Below, piece by piece: positions 38,401 to 50,330 of a DNA stretch of 64,000 bases. Location of the stretch: contig CM063294.1 in the NCBI GenBank assembly GCA_032173965.1, positions 10,840,452 to 10,904,451 of the forward strand, given 5' to 3'. This stretch comes from Sitta carolinensis (taxonomy: Eukaryota > Chordata > Aves > Passeriformes > Sittidae). Within the stretch, counting starts at the first letter, position 1, and every line of letters starts with the position of its first letter. Under the pieces are notes generated by a model. It was given only the letters and a program-made list of their open reading frames with translations. It was not told where the DNA came from and did no database searches. The position numbers and the translations under genes are program-made.

Positions 38401-38728
38401 CTACAGTATGAACAAAATTGTTCAATTTGAGCCTTGAACACTGGACACAGCCCAAAGAAGACCAAGGAAAATGAGACAAACCCAGCCCTGCTGCAGCACT
38501 GCTACCCCAAGTCCCAGGAAGGAAGAAGGTAATGAGCCCATTTGAGCAATAACGTGGGGCTTGTGCCATCTGGAATGCAGAAGGAACACCTCATTCCCTC
38601 CCTGCTGTCCCTTTCTGAGTCCTAAACTCCCTGCTCTCCCCCACAACACACAGGAATTCAGGGACACAGTTTTGATCCCTGGTGTAAATCATCTGACACA
38701 CAGAGACATAACTATGGATTTGCATCTC

Positions 38729-38743
38729 AAAAAAAAAAAAAAA
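38729..38743. repeat. Poly(A) run of 15
   Basis: Fifteen consecutive A are followed by TTAAAATATTG. No retroelement body is identifiable upstream. It is treated as a simple homopolymer. Confidence 0.85.
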
Positions 38744-38789
38744 TTAAAATATTGTACATAAATATATAATTCTCTTTATAATCTGGACA

Positions 38790-39600
38790 ATTTAGGAGCT
38801 ACAGCCTACCTCCTGACTGAGCTAATTCTCCACTTCAGTTATCTTATGCACATTCTTTAATGAATACACGTTCCTTTGATTAAATTAACATTTTTGTCTA
38901 CCTAATTAGCCTGAAAAACCTGTGCTGAACCAATCTAAAAGCGACTTCATTACTGCTCATTGGGGCATGTTTGCTACCCATCACTGTCACCTCAACAGGT
39001 GAAGGATTAGGAGAACATTAACTCTGGCTTATTTGGTTTTCCACAGCCAATCCAAGCCTACAATCGACCCGCCAGGACAGTGACAGATGTTTTAATTACA
39101 TGGCTTCATTCATTAATGCTCATTTGCCTGGCCAGCCAGGTTTGTGGTTCTGAGGGACAGTTGAAACAAAAAAATATAATTAAAGCAACCAACTTAATTA
39201 CTTTATTACATTTTATCCTTCAGCTCGTACTGCTCACAAGTAAGGACAAATTGAAAATATAAATAAAACCAGTTTGTGCAGCCCAATGAGCTGTAAGGAT
39301 GCTCACCAGAAGATGCATCACTGCTTGTCTGGGAACATAAGCACAAGCTGCTTAACAGGCACTTACTGTACGTTGGCTAATGAAATCATACCAGAGCTAA
39401 TGAATATATATAATTGGGTAGGCAGCTGCCACTAAAAAGAAAGAAAAATGTTAGTGAAACCATCTTGCTAATTTGCTAATTCAGTTTGCAGAGACAATTA
39501 GAGAAGGCCCTTGTAGACAATTTGATAGACCCTGCTAATACTGTGCCTGCTATTGATTATTTGCATGATGATATCATGTTGGTTTTGTCCTGACTGGTTT
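38790..39600. promoter_or_regulatory. Strongest candidate conserved regulatory block in intron 3 (homeodomain/POU-motif rich)
   Basis: By eye about two dozen TAAT/ATTA cores occur here, roughly twice what this base composition would give by chance. Examples are CCTAATTAGCC near 38901, TTTTAATTACATGG near 39090, CATTCATTAATGCTC near 39106, AATATAATTAAAG near 39173, and GCTAATTTGCTAATTCAG near 39468. It also has a TGACAGATG MEIS/TGIF-like site near 39080, a CAGGTG E-box near 38996, and an exact POU octamer ATTTGCAT at 39559-39566. The octamer is followed directly by the palindrome ATGATATCAT at 39568-39577. Sequence complexity is high and there is no repeat signature. This is inference from motif content. 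It could serve SGCD or a neighbouring gene. Confidence 0.38.
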
Positions 39601-42600
39601 CTCATACACGCAACCCCCATCTGCCTTGAAAATGTTAAATAAATAAATGCAAATAATTTTCAAGATAAATTAAATAAATTTTAAATACACTGTACTAAAA
39701 CCTATCTAAACCAGTGGCTGACACAATTCAATCTGCTGGGATTGCACTCACCAGTCATCAGTTCAAATTCTATCTAATGTAGAGGTAAAAAATGTGTGTA
39801 AAATAATTTTTTTTTCACTGAATAAATCAATTCTTTGGTGGTAACTATTGTAATCTGCACTGAAAATCTGGTCTAAGGCCTTGGAAAACCTGTGTCAGTG
39901 AATCCACTGTAGAATAATATTTATCACAAATTCTCCAGCTGTTTTAGCTTTTTGCTTTGTTCTTTCACTATCAGAACTTGCATCACTAAATGTTATGCTT
40001 TAATGAAAATATCTCTTCCTTCATCCTCTTCTAGAAACCCTTGAAAACATTAGAAAACTTCCAAGTTTTTCTATGTGTGGCATTATACAAAATCCAACAC
40101 CTGCATGGGGTGAGAAAGTGCTCTGAGGATTTTTTTAAAGATTAATTTGGTTTTTTCAGCATCACTTCAGACTGTTTTTCTCCCCAGTGTGTGTGAATGA
40201 TTGTGATAAAAAACAGAGGCAGAAAGTTTGGAGCTTCTTTTATCAAGACCACCAGATATCACCCACCTGCAGCAGACAAGAACAACTCCCACCCAATTTA
40301 CAAAAACTCTGGAGATGGAAAGCATGATACAATAGTCTTCCCTCACATAATTTATCCTCCTGCCTCCTGAAGAACCTAAACTAAAATTCAACACTTCTGC
40401 AATAAATTTTAGCAGTCTGTAACTTTTTTCGATTAACGATTTTTTAAAAAAGCTCTGGATAAATAATAAATATTGATACATGCACTTTACCCCAGTCATG
40501 GCTTTTTCTTATCTTTGAAAAGAGATTTTTTTTTTCCCACAAAATATCCTGTGGAGACCATTTGGAGTTTGTTTTCATTTTTCAGGCTCTGCTGAGCTAA
40601 GCATTTGATTCAGAGAAAATAACAGGTTTGAAAGGAAGGCTTTGGGAAACTTAAAACATAACAGATGCTTATGTGCAGACATCTGATTGAAGTGAACTGA
40701 AAACCCCAATCTAAATCCTGGAAACCATAAATGTCAGCCAGCTAGAACAGAATAATAACCACTTATCGATGGGGATGCACCTAGCAGATAACAGAGTTCT
40801 GGGATCATAATATTCATATAACTGTGTTCAGCTTGCTGCTCCTGAGCTCTGGAGGTACAACTGGCAATCCCAGCCCTCATTCCTCAGTGCTGGGCAGATG
40901 GTTCCTGGTGGAGGGACCTGTTCACTACCAGCTGGCAGATTCCAGGTGTGAACTACTTAGCCTGGGATTAATACCCAAGGAAGCTTGTAGTCTGGTTTCA
41001 GACCTGATGTTTTAATTTTCTGATGTTCTTTCCCAGAAAAGTGTGATAAACACAATGAAATGTTTTTGCAATAATATCTATGTTATTTGGTCCTTCTGAG
41101 AAGAAAAGATTTCTTCTTGATGTCCCTCTAGTTTGACCAGAGTGATTGAAAAGGTTTGCCTTTGTTTCACCAATCACATTGGTCTGTGTAAAATAGTATA
41201 TAAGGGAAAACCATCCCTAATAAAAGAGTCATTTCTTAGCCTTCTTAATGATCAAAGTCTGTGTTTTATGTTACATGAAACAGTGACAGAAGCTCATCCA
41301 GGACATTCCCAGTATAAATGTACAAATGGACAGCTGTAGGCACCTTGGGGATTTTCAGAAGAACCCACTGGGTGCAGGCTGACAACTCTTAAATCTCTTA
41401 GTCTTTGAAATCACAGATCTGTGAGATCAAAATAAAGTCACCAGCAAAACCACTGTGAAACTGCCAAAGCAGCCTGGACTGGGTTTTGGCTTTTCTGTGG
41501 GTCTATGATGAGGTGAGAATAAACACTAAAATAGCACTGAAGTTTGCAAAAATCTGCTGAAAATCTGAAAAATTTAAGACCATTTGAAACAAAACACTTG
41601 GCACCATACAATCAATTTAAATGCACAGAGACAGAAGTGGCACTTTAATAACAACTGTGAAATTTCAGCATCAGGTCAGGCTTTTTCATACTTTTCTTTT
41701 ACCTGGATCAAGCATGAAACACTCACAGCCCAAATCACTTGGATGGCATTTTGCTCTTAAATTTGGGAGGAACATTTTGTTCCCTGTGCTCTTGTCCTTT
41801 CAAGCTCCCGTTGCACCTTCACAAAACATGAGTCACCAAAGCACTAGGTGCAGCATTTCAGGAAGGTGCTCAGATTAACTCCAGAGCCAAGGAAAATAAA
41901 AGCAGCTACCAAAGAGCAATTCATCCTGCCCAAGTCAGATGCCTACTGTGGGATGTGCTCACTGAATTCTATCTTTGGATACCTGAAACTTGGCCAAGGA
42001 AATTTCACATCAGATGTGTAATATTCTTGATTCCTTAAGCCAGTGGCCTATCCCAGCCACTTCATTTTCTTTTTGTGCTTCTAATTACTTTTCATTATAT
42101 CTTCCAACTTGTCTGAGACATATTTTGAGAAATGTTGGCAGTTTGATTCCCCTGTGATTTCTTAAAATCATGGCTAAAAGCCCAATGTGACATTAATATA
42201 TTTTAATTGAATTCATTACTCCATTAATTCAAAGTGATCTGAGATAGTCTAGAACATTTCTGCAGATCTCAGTGGAAATGTGGCTGAACATCTTTGAGAT
42301 GTGTGAGCTGAGAGATATGGAGTTTGCCAGTGAGGCTGACAGGACACACAGCTTTTGTTATGGGCTGCATTTTTTGGTGGCAACACCCCAGAACTTCTGT
42401 ATGATGCACCACATCTATTTTGTTGGGCAAAACCAAAATCTCCAAATCTTGATGAAAGTATACAGCAACCTCACTGAAATTTTACGCACATCTCTCAAGA
42501 AAATATGGATGCTTCATCTCTTAAAATAATAATTAAAAACGAGTGAAGTTTGTTTATTAAATACTCCCTGACCACTGAGGTGGCGTGGGCTGGGCCAGAG

Positions 42601-42889
42601 TACCAGTGAGTGAGCACTGCCCCAAAGGGGAGCCCCAGGGGGTGTGAGCCCTCTGAGGAGCCTGAACCTTCACAGGTTCATGTAATTGTTAAACCCGGGA
42701 AAAGCTTAGACTCCAGCACCAGTCACCAGAAAGAGAAAAATCAATTCTGTGTCAGAAGTAGCTTATTCAAGTTACTTGTGAAACAGAAGAATTTAATTAC
42801 ATCACTACATATTAAGAAAGGGTTGTTCTATCCTGTTGATTTTGGCAAGTCAGGCCACTGGGAGTTATTGAATGAGACAACAGCAGGAG

Positions 42890-43085
42890 AAAAAGGAAGG
42901 ATAGAAACATGAAAAGAAAGAGAAAAGGAGACAAGGAGCTGATAATGACACATTCTGTGAGTGGTCAGGAAAGCGAGAGAAGACAAATCACTCTATGGTC
43001 AGGGAAGTCAAGAGAAGAGATCAATAATATATATACCATGGGGCATAAGTCAAGAAGAAAAGCAATTTATAATGAAGGGAAGCAT
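42890..43085 (+). repeat. Purine-rich tract with degenerate tandem units
   Basis: The plus strand is strongly A+G biased compared with its surroundings. Inside it, a unit beginning TGGTCAGGAAAGCGAGAGAA (42962) recurs as TGGTCAGGGAAGTCAAGAGA (42996, 34 bp later). It recurs more loosely as TGGGGCATAAGTCAAGAAGA (43039). This looks like an old, diverged minisatellite. It could alternatively be a fragment of an unrecognised interspersed element, because 42600-42900 also differs somewhat in character from the flanks. The open frames through it encode low-complexity lysine- and arginine-rich peptides and are not convincing. Confidence 0.5.
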
Positions 43086-46000
43086 CATTAAAAACTTGGG
43101 TCAGGATTTACTGGGTGCTGTAAACTCTTGGCCCTGCTCTGGCACTCCAGCACACCCCATTTCTGGGGGTGCCACCCCACCTCACACAAACCTTCATGCT
43201 CTAAGCTCTGAGCTGATAAGCACCCCCACTCAGAGCAGGGCACTGCCCCACCTGCACGGCTCAGGATCCAGGCAAGCATCAGCAGTGCTAAAAAAGCTCT
43301 TCAGTGTCATTTTGGCTGTTCTGTGACATTGATATTCATTTTTTTTTGCCTCGCATTATAGCCTCACTTCTGAAGTTAGAGTAGTAAAAGTAATATCCCG
43401 TTGCCACAGGGCAAAAACTTTCATTCCACACTTATGTAGTGTGTGTTTCCACAGCAAAGAAAGTTAGTGAAAAATGGCCTTGTTTAAGGGACTCTGCTTA
43501 AAGTTAATGTTCCAAACTTTTTTCTTAATATGATCTGTGAAAGTGAAGTTTTACACCCAGAATTTATTAAGTAAGAGGAGTTGGGCCTCAAACGTGCTAC
43601 CAAAACCCTGAGGACACTGCAGGAATATACTCCAGGCTTTTACATTACATACTAATTTTTTTTTTCTTTCTCATTCATGGACTGCTTGAGGTAAATGGCA
43701 ACATGGAAAGTAAAAGGAGGGGCTGACAGATATTGCTGAAAAACAAATCCAAATATTTCACTACCCATATTGACACAGGGAAGAGCTAAATCTCACATCA
43801 TCTGGAGAGTCCATTTAATCTGCCAAAACCCCATTAGTAATTACTTTCATTATTATCCCTGTCCCCAAAAAGCTATTATCTTTATTAAATAATTGATATT
43901 TCTGCCTGTCCCTTTTCAAAGGTTGCAGCCTAAACTTTTTGAGAGAAAAATCAGACTGGAAGCCTGAGTCTGGGGTGTTTGCAGCCAGAAAAACCCACAT
44001 TTACGTCTGTGCAATAAAGAGCTGGGTACACAGGTAACTCATCACAGCCAAATGCATTGGTGAGGGTCTACTGAGACATTTCATCCTGCCTGCTCATATT
44101 TTTAGTGTCTGGTAAGAGTTGGGTAACTATAATGAGTACTCTGCAGTTAAACAGGGTTAATCTAACATGAATTCTATTTATTTGTGGTGGACAGGACCTA
44201 CTCAGCTGCACAGAATATTCCTTGGGCTTTGCTCACACATGGAAATTCTTGAAGAGATGACTGAGGGCTTTGTAGGGTCACACCCAGACTGCCTCAGGTG
44301 GGCTTTACCAGTGGGGCTCCTAAAGAAAGCCTCACCTTCACCAGCTCACTGCAATTCCCAGAGGTTGGGAACAGACTCATTCACCCACAGCCTGCCTCTG
44401 ACAAGAGGGTTGTTACGTGCTCATTGTAAATGCATAGGTCTTCTCTGTTTTCACAACCAGCCAAAACCATTTCCCTTTAGAAATCACGTGCTTTTATGCT
44501 GCTCAATACAGAAACGTTCCCATATTTACAGCTGATCTGGAGGAGTAAGAGTAATAATCCTGTTTTTGTGTTTTGCTTCAGTGCTTGCACCTGCAGCAGC
44601 ACTGATAGCACATGGCATCACAAAGCCCACCAAAAGGACAGAAACACCAACATTTTCAAGACATTTAGACTGAGGATCTACTTTTGCTCCTGGTTGAAGT
44701 TTCAGAAGGAAATGTAATTTGTGAGTAAGTATTCCTGTATTTGCCTGGGCATTCTGAGTGCCACCTCTGCACTCAGGGGAGGAACGTGTGACCTGCGAGC
44801 AGAGCCTGGGTAGGCAGGCTGGGGCAGGAGACACATGGACACTGTTGTCTTGCTGAGGGCCTCCAACTGCCCACAGTCTTATTTCCAAGCTCACCAGATG
44901 TGTAAGCACAAGTAAGTGCTTTGGGCTCTTCACTTACTGTGAAATTTGCACACACTACAAAAATGAATCCCTGTTTCTCCTTATGTGCTCACTGAACTTT
45001 ACAGTTCAAAACTTTGTGTCCTTAATCAGTTCAGCCAAAACATATTTATTCAGAATTGTTTTTCTCAGATTTTGACTCAAGTCATACAAAAGATCTCCTA
45101 AGCCACACAGAGACAGTGCTGCATTCTAGACTCCCATTCCTGCTTTTATGCAGTTTTTAAAAGAAGTCTGTCCTCCTCCCTTTTTGAAAGAAAAACCTTT
45201 CATAGTTTTCATAAAGCAGTTGAGAGTATTTAACAATTACCCATCTCCAAAGGCATGTTTATCTTCCCTCGTTTATAGAGCTGCTGGATAATATTTACAT
45301 GTTCTCAGCTCCCACTGGTGACCTCTCTTTCCCTACTAACAATACTCCTCAGTTCCCATACTTCCAAAAGTAAATATTTTTGCTTTCTTTCATCATAAGC
45401 ACATTGGAGTCATTAATCCCTTTAGAATCCAGTGCATTCATTTCTCTGGGTATAAAAGATCTCTTCTTCACCTGCACAGAATATTTTCAATTTCCCCTGA
45501 ATTGCAGGAAAGTTTGCAGAAGACATTGAGCACCCAAGCGCCTCCGACCCTCGCCTCTTCCTCCTGTGCTGCAATTCAAGCTTCTCCCTTTTGTCCTTCC
45601 AACAATAATCCCAGAGATCAGACAATCTGTGGGACTAACTAGCAATCCCTCAACACGGTGATGGGTTGAATAATAGTGACACGTGTTTCTGGAAGCTGAT
45701 AATGAACCCTTTTGTAATTCACACAGAGAGAGAGGAGCACTTAAACACAGCGACCATGCGTATAAGAGGAGAAAGATCCACATCCAAACCTGTTTCAAGT
45801 AATCAAGTAGAAAGAAAAGATGTCTAAGAGTGAAAAAAGAAAACAAAAAAGAAAGTGTGCACAAGATGGGAAAGGTGTGATTTATTCTCATGTTTCACTT
45901 CAGGTATTTTTAGGTATTTAAGACTGAGCCATAAGCTGAAGACTGCATTCTTGCCTGTTTTTTAACATTGCTAAACTCATCACACCTGGCAGAACATTTC

Positions 46001-46991
46001 CTAAAGGCTGCCAAAATCTGAAACAATTTTGTGGAAGAAACAATAATCAGCCATTAATTGATTTTTGATTCCCTATTCATCCCAATCAAATTCATCAATG
46101 TGCTCTCATAAATCCATGACTGATTATCACAGTCACTTTATCCCTTTATGTCTGTCCTTCCTTGCAGGATGGAGCACACAAGGCTGTCAAGGAAAAGCCA
46201 CAGTAATTCTGTGGGATGCCACCAAGCAGGTGCTACAGACTGACACCATGAGGGGTTCCTTCTGGCTTGGGAAGGAAATCCCTTAAGGATTTCATGACAA
46301 AAATGTGCGTTATCTGCTCCCAGCTGTGTCTGCAATTGCAGCTGCTATATTTACATGCTTGGCTGTAGATGAGGGAAACTTTCCCCCTCCTTGAAAGCCA
46401 CAGTTCAAAAATCTGAAGATCTAAGGAATAAGTAAACCTAGTGTTGGCATTAGCTCTACAACATGTACACAACACCCTGCACACACATTAGTTTTACCTT
46501 CTTCCTTAGCAATCTTTGTAAGGTAAATTCTCATGCTTTGGCTGCATTATGGAAAAACTCTCCCAACTCTCAAAAGAAGTCTACATTGTGCCTTCATTCA
46601 AAATTTTTGTGGTTCATATTCATCAAACTTCATATTTTTTCTACTACCTGGAAATCTGAACTCGTACATCTCTTTCAAATGTGATGTTTCACTCTTTCCA
46701 TTAAAAAAAAATGCACAAATAAATAAAGAAATGCACTTCAGAGACGGCAGCAGAGCAAGAGGAATGAATTCAGCAATGAGATTCACTTGACAGTTCAGGT
46801 TTGAGCATGAACCAGGGGCTCTGGGCAGTCAGCCCCACAATCTGGGTGTGCTCTGGTGGAGGATAAAGCACAGCCTTAACTGAAGCTCAGCTTGTCACAG
46901 TTCAGGGTATGCCATGATTTCATTTCAAGAACTGTGCTGTGTACAGGAGTAAATGGGACAGACTCACTTCCAGAAATAAAATAACAATTTC

Positions 46992-47011
46992 TTTTTTTTA
47001 TTTTTTTTTTT
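46992..47011. repeat. T-rich tract
   Basis: Eight T, one A and eleven T occur in succession, followed by CTTCATCTGGCATAG. The arrangement resembles a polypyrimidine tract with an AG on the plus strand. No exon-like open frame with a matching donor could be defended downstream. Confidence 0.8.
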
Positions 47012-48589
47012 CTTCATCTGGCATAGGTAATGGATTGACAAGATCTCTGCAAAGAGCCCATGGGCTGCTCACAAGCCAACTCCTGGTCAGCATTCAGATG
47101 AGTATTTTCACTTGGGACTATTTCTCCAGAACCACTTTTTGCTCATTAGAAGGATCTGAGCTGCTGCCACAGTTGCAGGGGAAGCTCATTCAGTTTCTTT
47201 CCAATAACTGGACCTACTTGGAACATGAGCTTCAGTCTCCAGCACTGCTGAGCCTGTGGGCAGCACAGCACTACCATGGAAAAGAAAAACAAAAACTATT
47301 TCAAACCTTTCAACCACATCATATTCTTTTCCTTTCCCTAGCTCATAATGAACTATTACATTTACTTTCATTTTACTCTGGAAGCCCTTTGGAGTTCATG
47401 CAAATTTAAAAAAAAACTCTTACTTTTCTACAGAAATACTATGCGTCAAATTCTAATTCCTCATCTGCTTAAAGAGAGTTAGTAAAGAGCTTTTAGAAGT
47501 TCAGCAAGGCTACACCTTATTCCAGTGCTGCTTTGAGGGGCAAATACATCCTGATGGAGGCACAACAAACCTCCCAGGCATTACAGCTTGAATTAGAAAG
47601 GCAACTGCCTATTAATGCTACAATTAAAAACATGTCTAGCATTCCCTCAAGGAAAACCACCTTTTCCAATCATTTTCTGCTCAAGGTGCACTAACCTGCT
47701 GTGACATCCCATCACCATGGTTGTTGCCGTTGCTGAAGTTTAAATATTGAGTGTGGAAACCAATTCTGGTTTTCCGTAACCTTGAAATGTCACCACCCAC
47801 TACACATAGAATCCACACATGGATTTTACCTATGCTTAGGCACAGCCTGCTCTTTTAAACAGAACCTTTAGAAGTGCTCACACACAAAGCAGGGCTTCAT
47901 GCTCTTTGGCAGAACCACATTTCACTGGGAAGTGTGGGATTCCATTTGCTGCAGGAATGCAACAAACAAAAGGCAAACGTGCAATCATGCAGCCAGGAGA
48001 AAAAGGCAATAGAAAGGCAGGGAAAAAAGTCTAAAAACCCCTCAAAACCCAATAGGCAGGGACAAGAAGGAAGGAGCAAGACAAAACAGACCAAAGCTGT
48101 TCCATGCCAACCTTTTCATTACACAAGAAAACCCCAAACAAAGCAGTGAGGCCACTGTAACTCCCATCTGCCCCCGAGAGCCAGCACTGCTGGAGCATCC
48201 AGCCCTCCCCACCAGAGCTGAGCAGAACTGCTGGGGACCCCCAGAGAGGGCACTGGCAATTCCTGACAATTCCTGACACGTTCTGCAAGGCGCAGCTTCT
48301 CTGCACGGGCTGCCTGACACCTCCTGAAGGCAAAGCCCAGTCCCAGACCCGTGCAGGATGATGCCTCCCTGCACCACTCTGGAGCTGGTTTCTTCCTCCT
48401 GCTCTTTCTAAACCAAACCATAGCAGCTCAGCCAATATCTGGGAGGGAACAGAAGCTGCACAATGACAGCTTGGCTGGTGATCCTCTCCTCAAATCACCC
48501 AGACCTCGAGCTTATCGAAATCTGACTTCTCCAGAACAACCTCCAAAACATGACTAATAGGCTGATTCTCCTCCAACAATATCTATCTT

Positions 48590-49010
48590 GGTTCCTGCTG
48601 TAAAATAATCAATTACACTAAATGGAATTATTTATACAGAATACGAAAGCAGTTCAGCTTTGGTGGAAGTAATATGCTTATCAGATGGATTAAGATCTAA
48701 TAGGCTTTTCTCTCTCAAAGTATTGCTGTTCCTGATAGTCTATCAACCCTCTTATGTAAATTACTTCGCTCTTGGCAACATAAATTAGATAAAAGAACTA
48801 TATTTTGTTTACAGATTTCAAGTAACAGGATTTTAAATGTATTTTAAAACCGTGCCAATACAATCAAAAACTGTGTTTATGAACTGAAATTGCCTTAGCT
48901 TATTGCAACTAATGAAACAAAAGTGAACTCTGCATACTTTTTGTTAATATGGTGACTCCATGAAAATCAAATATTTATGTCTTTGGTCTAGACGAATTAA
49001 TACGCAATTT
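48590..49010. promoter_or_regulatory. Candidate conserved non-coding block in intron 3
   Basis: This complex AT-rich sequence carries AAATAATCAATTACAC near 48602, ATGGAATTATTTATAC near 48622, GCTTATCAGATGG (GATA/E-box like) near 48676, and TCTAGACGAATTAATACGC near 48987. It is free of recognised repeats until the A15 run at 49025. Function is inferred from motif content only. Confidence 0.25.
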
Positions 49011-49024
49011 CGCTACCACAGGGG

Positions 49025-49039
49025 AAAAAAAAAAAAAAA
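49025..49039. repeat. Poly(A) run of 15
   Basis: Fifteen A follow CACAGGGG. It is a simple homopolymer with no element attached. Confidence 0.85.
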
Positions 49040-49929
49040 GTCAATCTCCTCCTTAATGGGTGGCTTAATGGAGTATCTTATTTCTCTGGGCTCAGTTAGA
49101 AGAGCAGAGGGCTGCACAAGGGTTCAGGCCAATGGCAAAAGGGAGAGGGAAGCAGGAGCTGATGCCTGGAGCCATTCTGGGAACACCACCAGCACAAGAG
49201 GGTGCCAAGTGTTAGCTCTTCATGGAGACTGCACAGTTAATTGCTGCTCCAGGAAAACTTGATCAGCAACACACTTAAGAGCATTTACTCAGATTTCTAG
49301 GGATTGAGTTTTGACTTCTCTCACCTCTTTCCTTCAGAATATGGTAGAGGAGCCCCTGTGCTGCACTTGAAATAAGAGGAAATGTGCCTTTGGAGTTCCA
49401 TTAGAAGTCCTAAAAGCATTCTCTGTAATATATTTATTATACACAACTCTAAAAAAACCACTTTTAAAATGCACACAATAAATAAAAGCAGTAACTTATT
49501 TAATATATTTAGTATATTTAGCAATATGAAAATGATATCAAACAAAGCAAAACTTTGGACTTGGATTGATCTAAAATACAAGAACAGACAGAGATTTGGG
49601 CATTAGATTCATTTTTTAAACCTGGGTAACACAGCACAAAAGCAGTTTGGCTCGATATGCCTATTTCACAGCTCTGGCCTAATTAATATCAAGTAAATTA
49701 CAGTTGGCCCAGAGTTTGGATAAGCAAAACATAACAACACACACTAAAACAAGTCTTAAATAATTTCTCCAAAGCCCAGATGATTTTCACTATGAGATGC
49801 AAATAAGCACTTTTGCCAAAAGAGAACAAATAATTTATGATGCTATTTAAAAGCTGGTAACTGCTTCTCTTATCTGAAAAAAATAATAAAAAAAGGGAAA
49901 AAACTGAGTCCCTGGCTTGATTATGATTC

Positions 49930-50330
49930 ACTGTGTGTGTCAGCCCTCTGCATCAAGGGAGTAAGAGCATCCTTTTATCTGTGTTATTCGTCAGGACAGA
50001 TTGAATAATGACAAGTGGAGTGCCGAGCCGGAGTTTACTCACAGATTGGTTAACATCATTTTGTTCCCAGAACAAGTCTCCCCGGGCCCTTATCAGGAGT
50101 CTCCCAGAATTGTTTGAAAGTTACAGGCAGCACACCAAGAAAATTAATTTCCCTGTCTCCCTCCCAGTGTTGTCCAAATCCTGTTACCCTTATTCACACA
50201 CAGCAATTCAACGATCCGAGCACGCAGGGCTGCTGCATTTCTGCTTAGCCTCACTAAATCCAGCAACATATAATTTCCAGAGACCCACACAGGGTTCCTT
50301 TTCCATTAGGCTTGCAGATGAAATTTTCTT
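49930..50330. promoter_or_regulatory. Candidate conserved non-coding block in intron 3
   Basis: The block contains GATTGAATAATGACAAGTGG near 50000, GATTGGTTAACATCATTTTG near 50045 (a GTTAAC HNF1-like half-dyad), and AAAATTAATTTCCC near 50140. Unusually for its surroundings it retains CpG-bearing words (TTATTCGTCAGG, GTGCCGAGCCGGAG, CAACGATCCGAGCACG). Retained CpG in a non-genic intron stretch can reflect constraint. No repeat or gene is recognised. Confidence 0.28.

Noticed and set aside
29361..39976. Exact 16-mer TCTTTCACTATCAGAA shared by 29361-29376 and 39961-39976
   Set aside because: About one such coincidence is expected in 64 kb, and flanking similarity does not extend, so no dispersed repeat is claimed.
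46939..47409. Plus-strand open frame of about 156 codons, preceded by a T-rich tract and AG that looked like a splice acceptor
   Set aside because: The translation shows no domain or conserved-protein feel, and the start includes the low-complexity tract. Nothing supports an exon.
48252..48272. Direct repeat AATTCCTGAC twice in a row
   Set aside because: Two copies of 10 bases is too little to call anything beyond a local slippage duplication.
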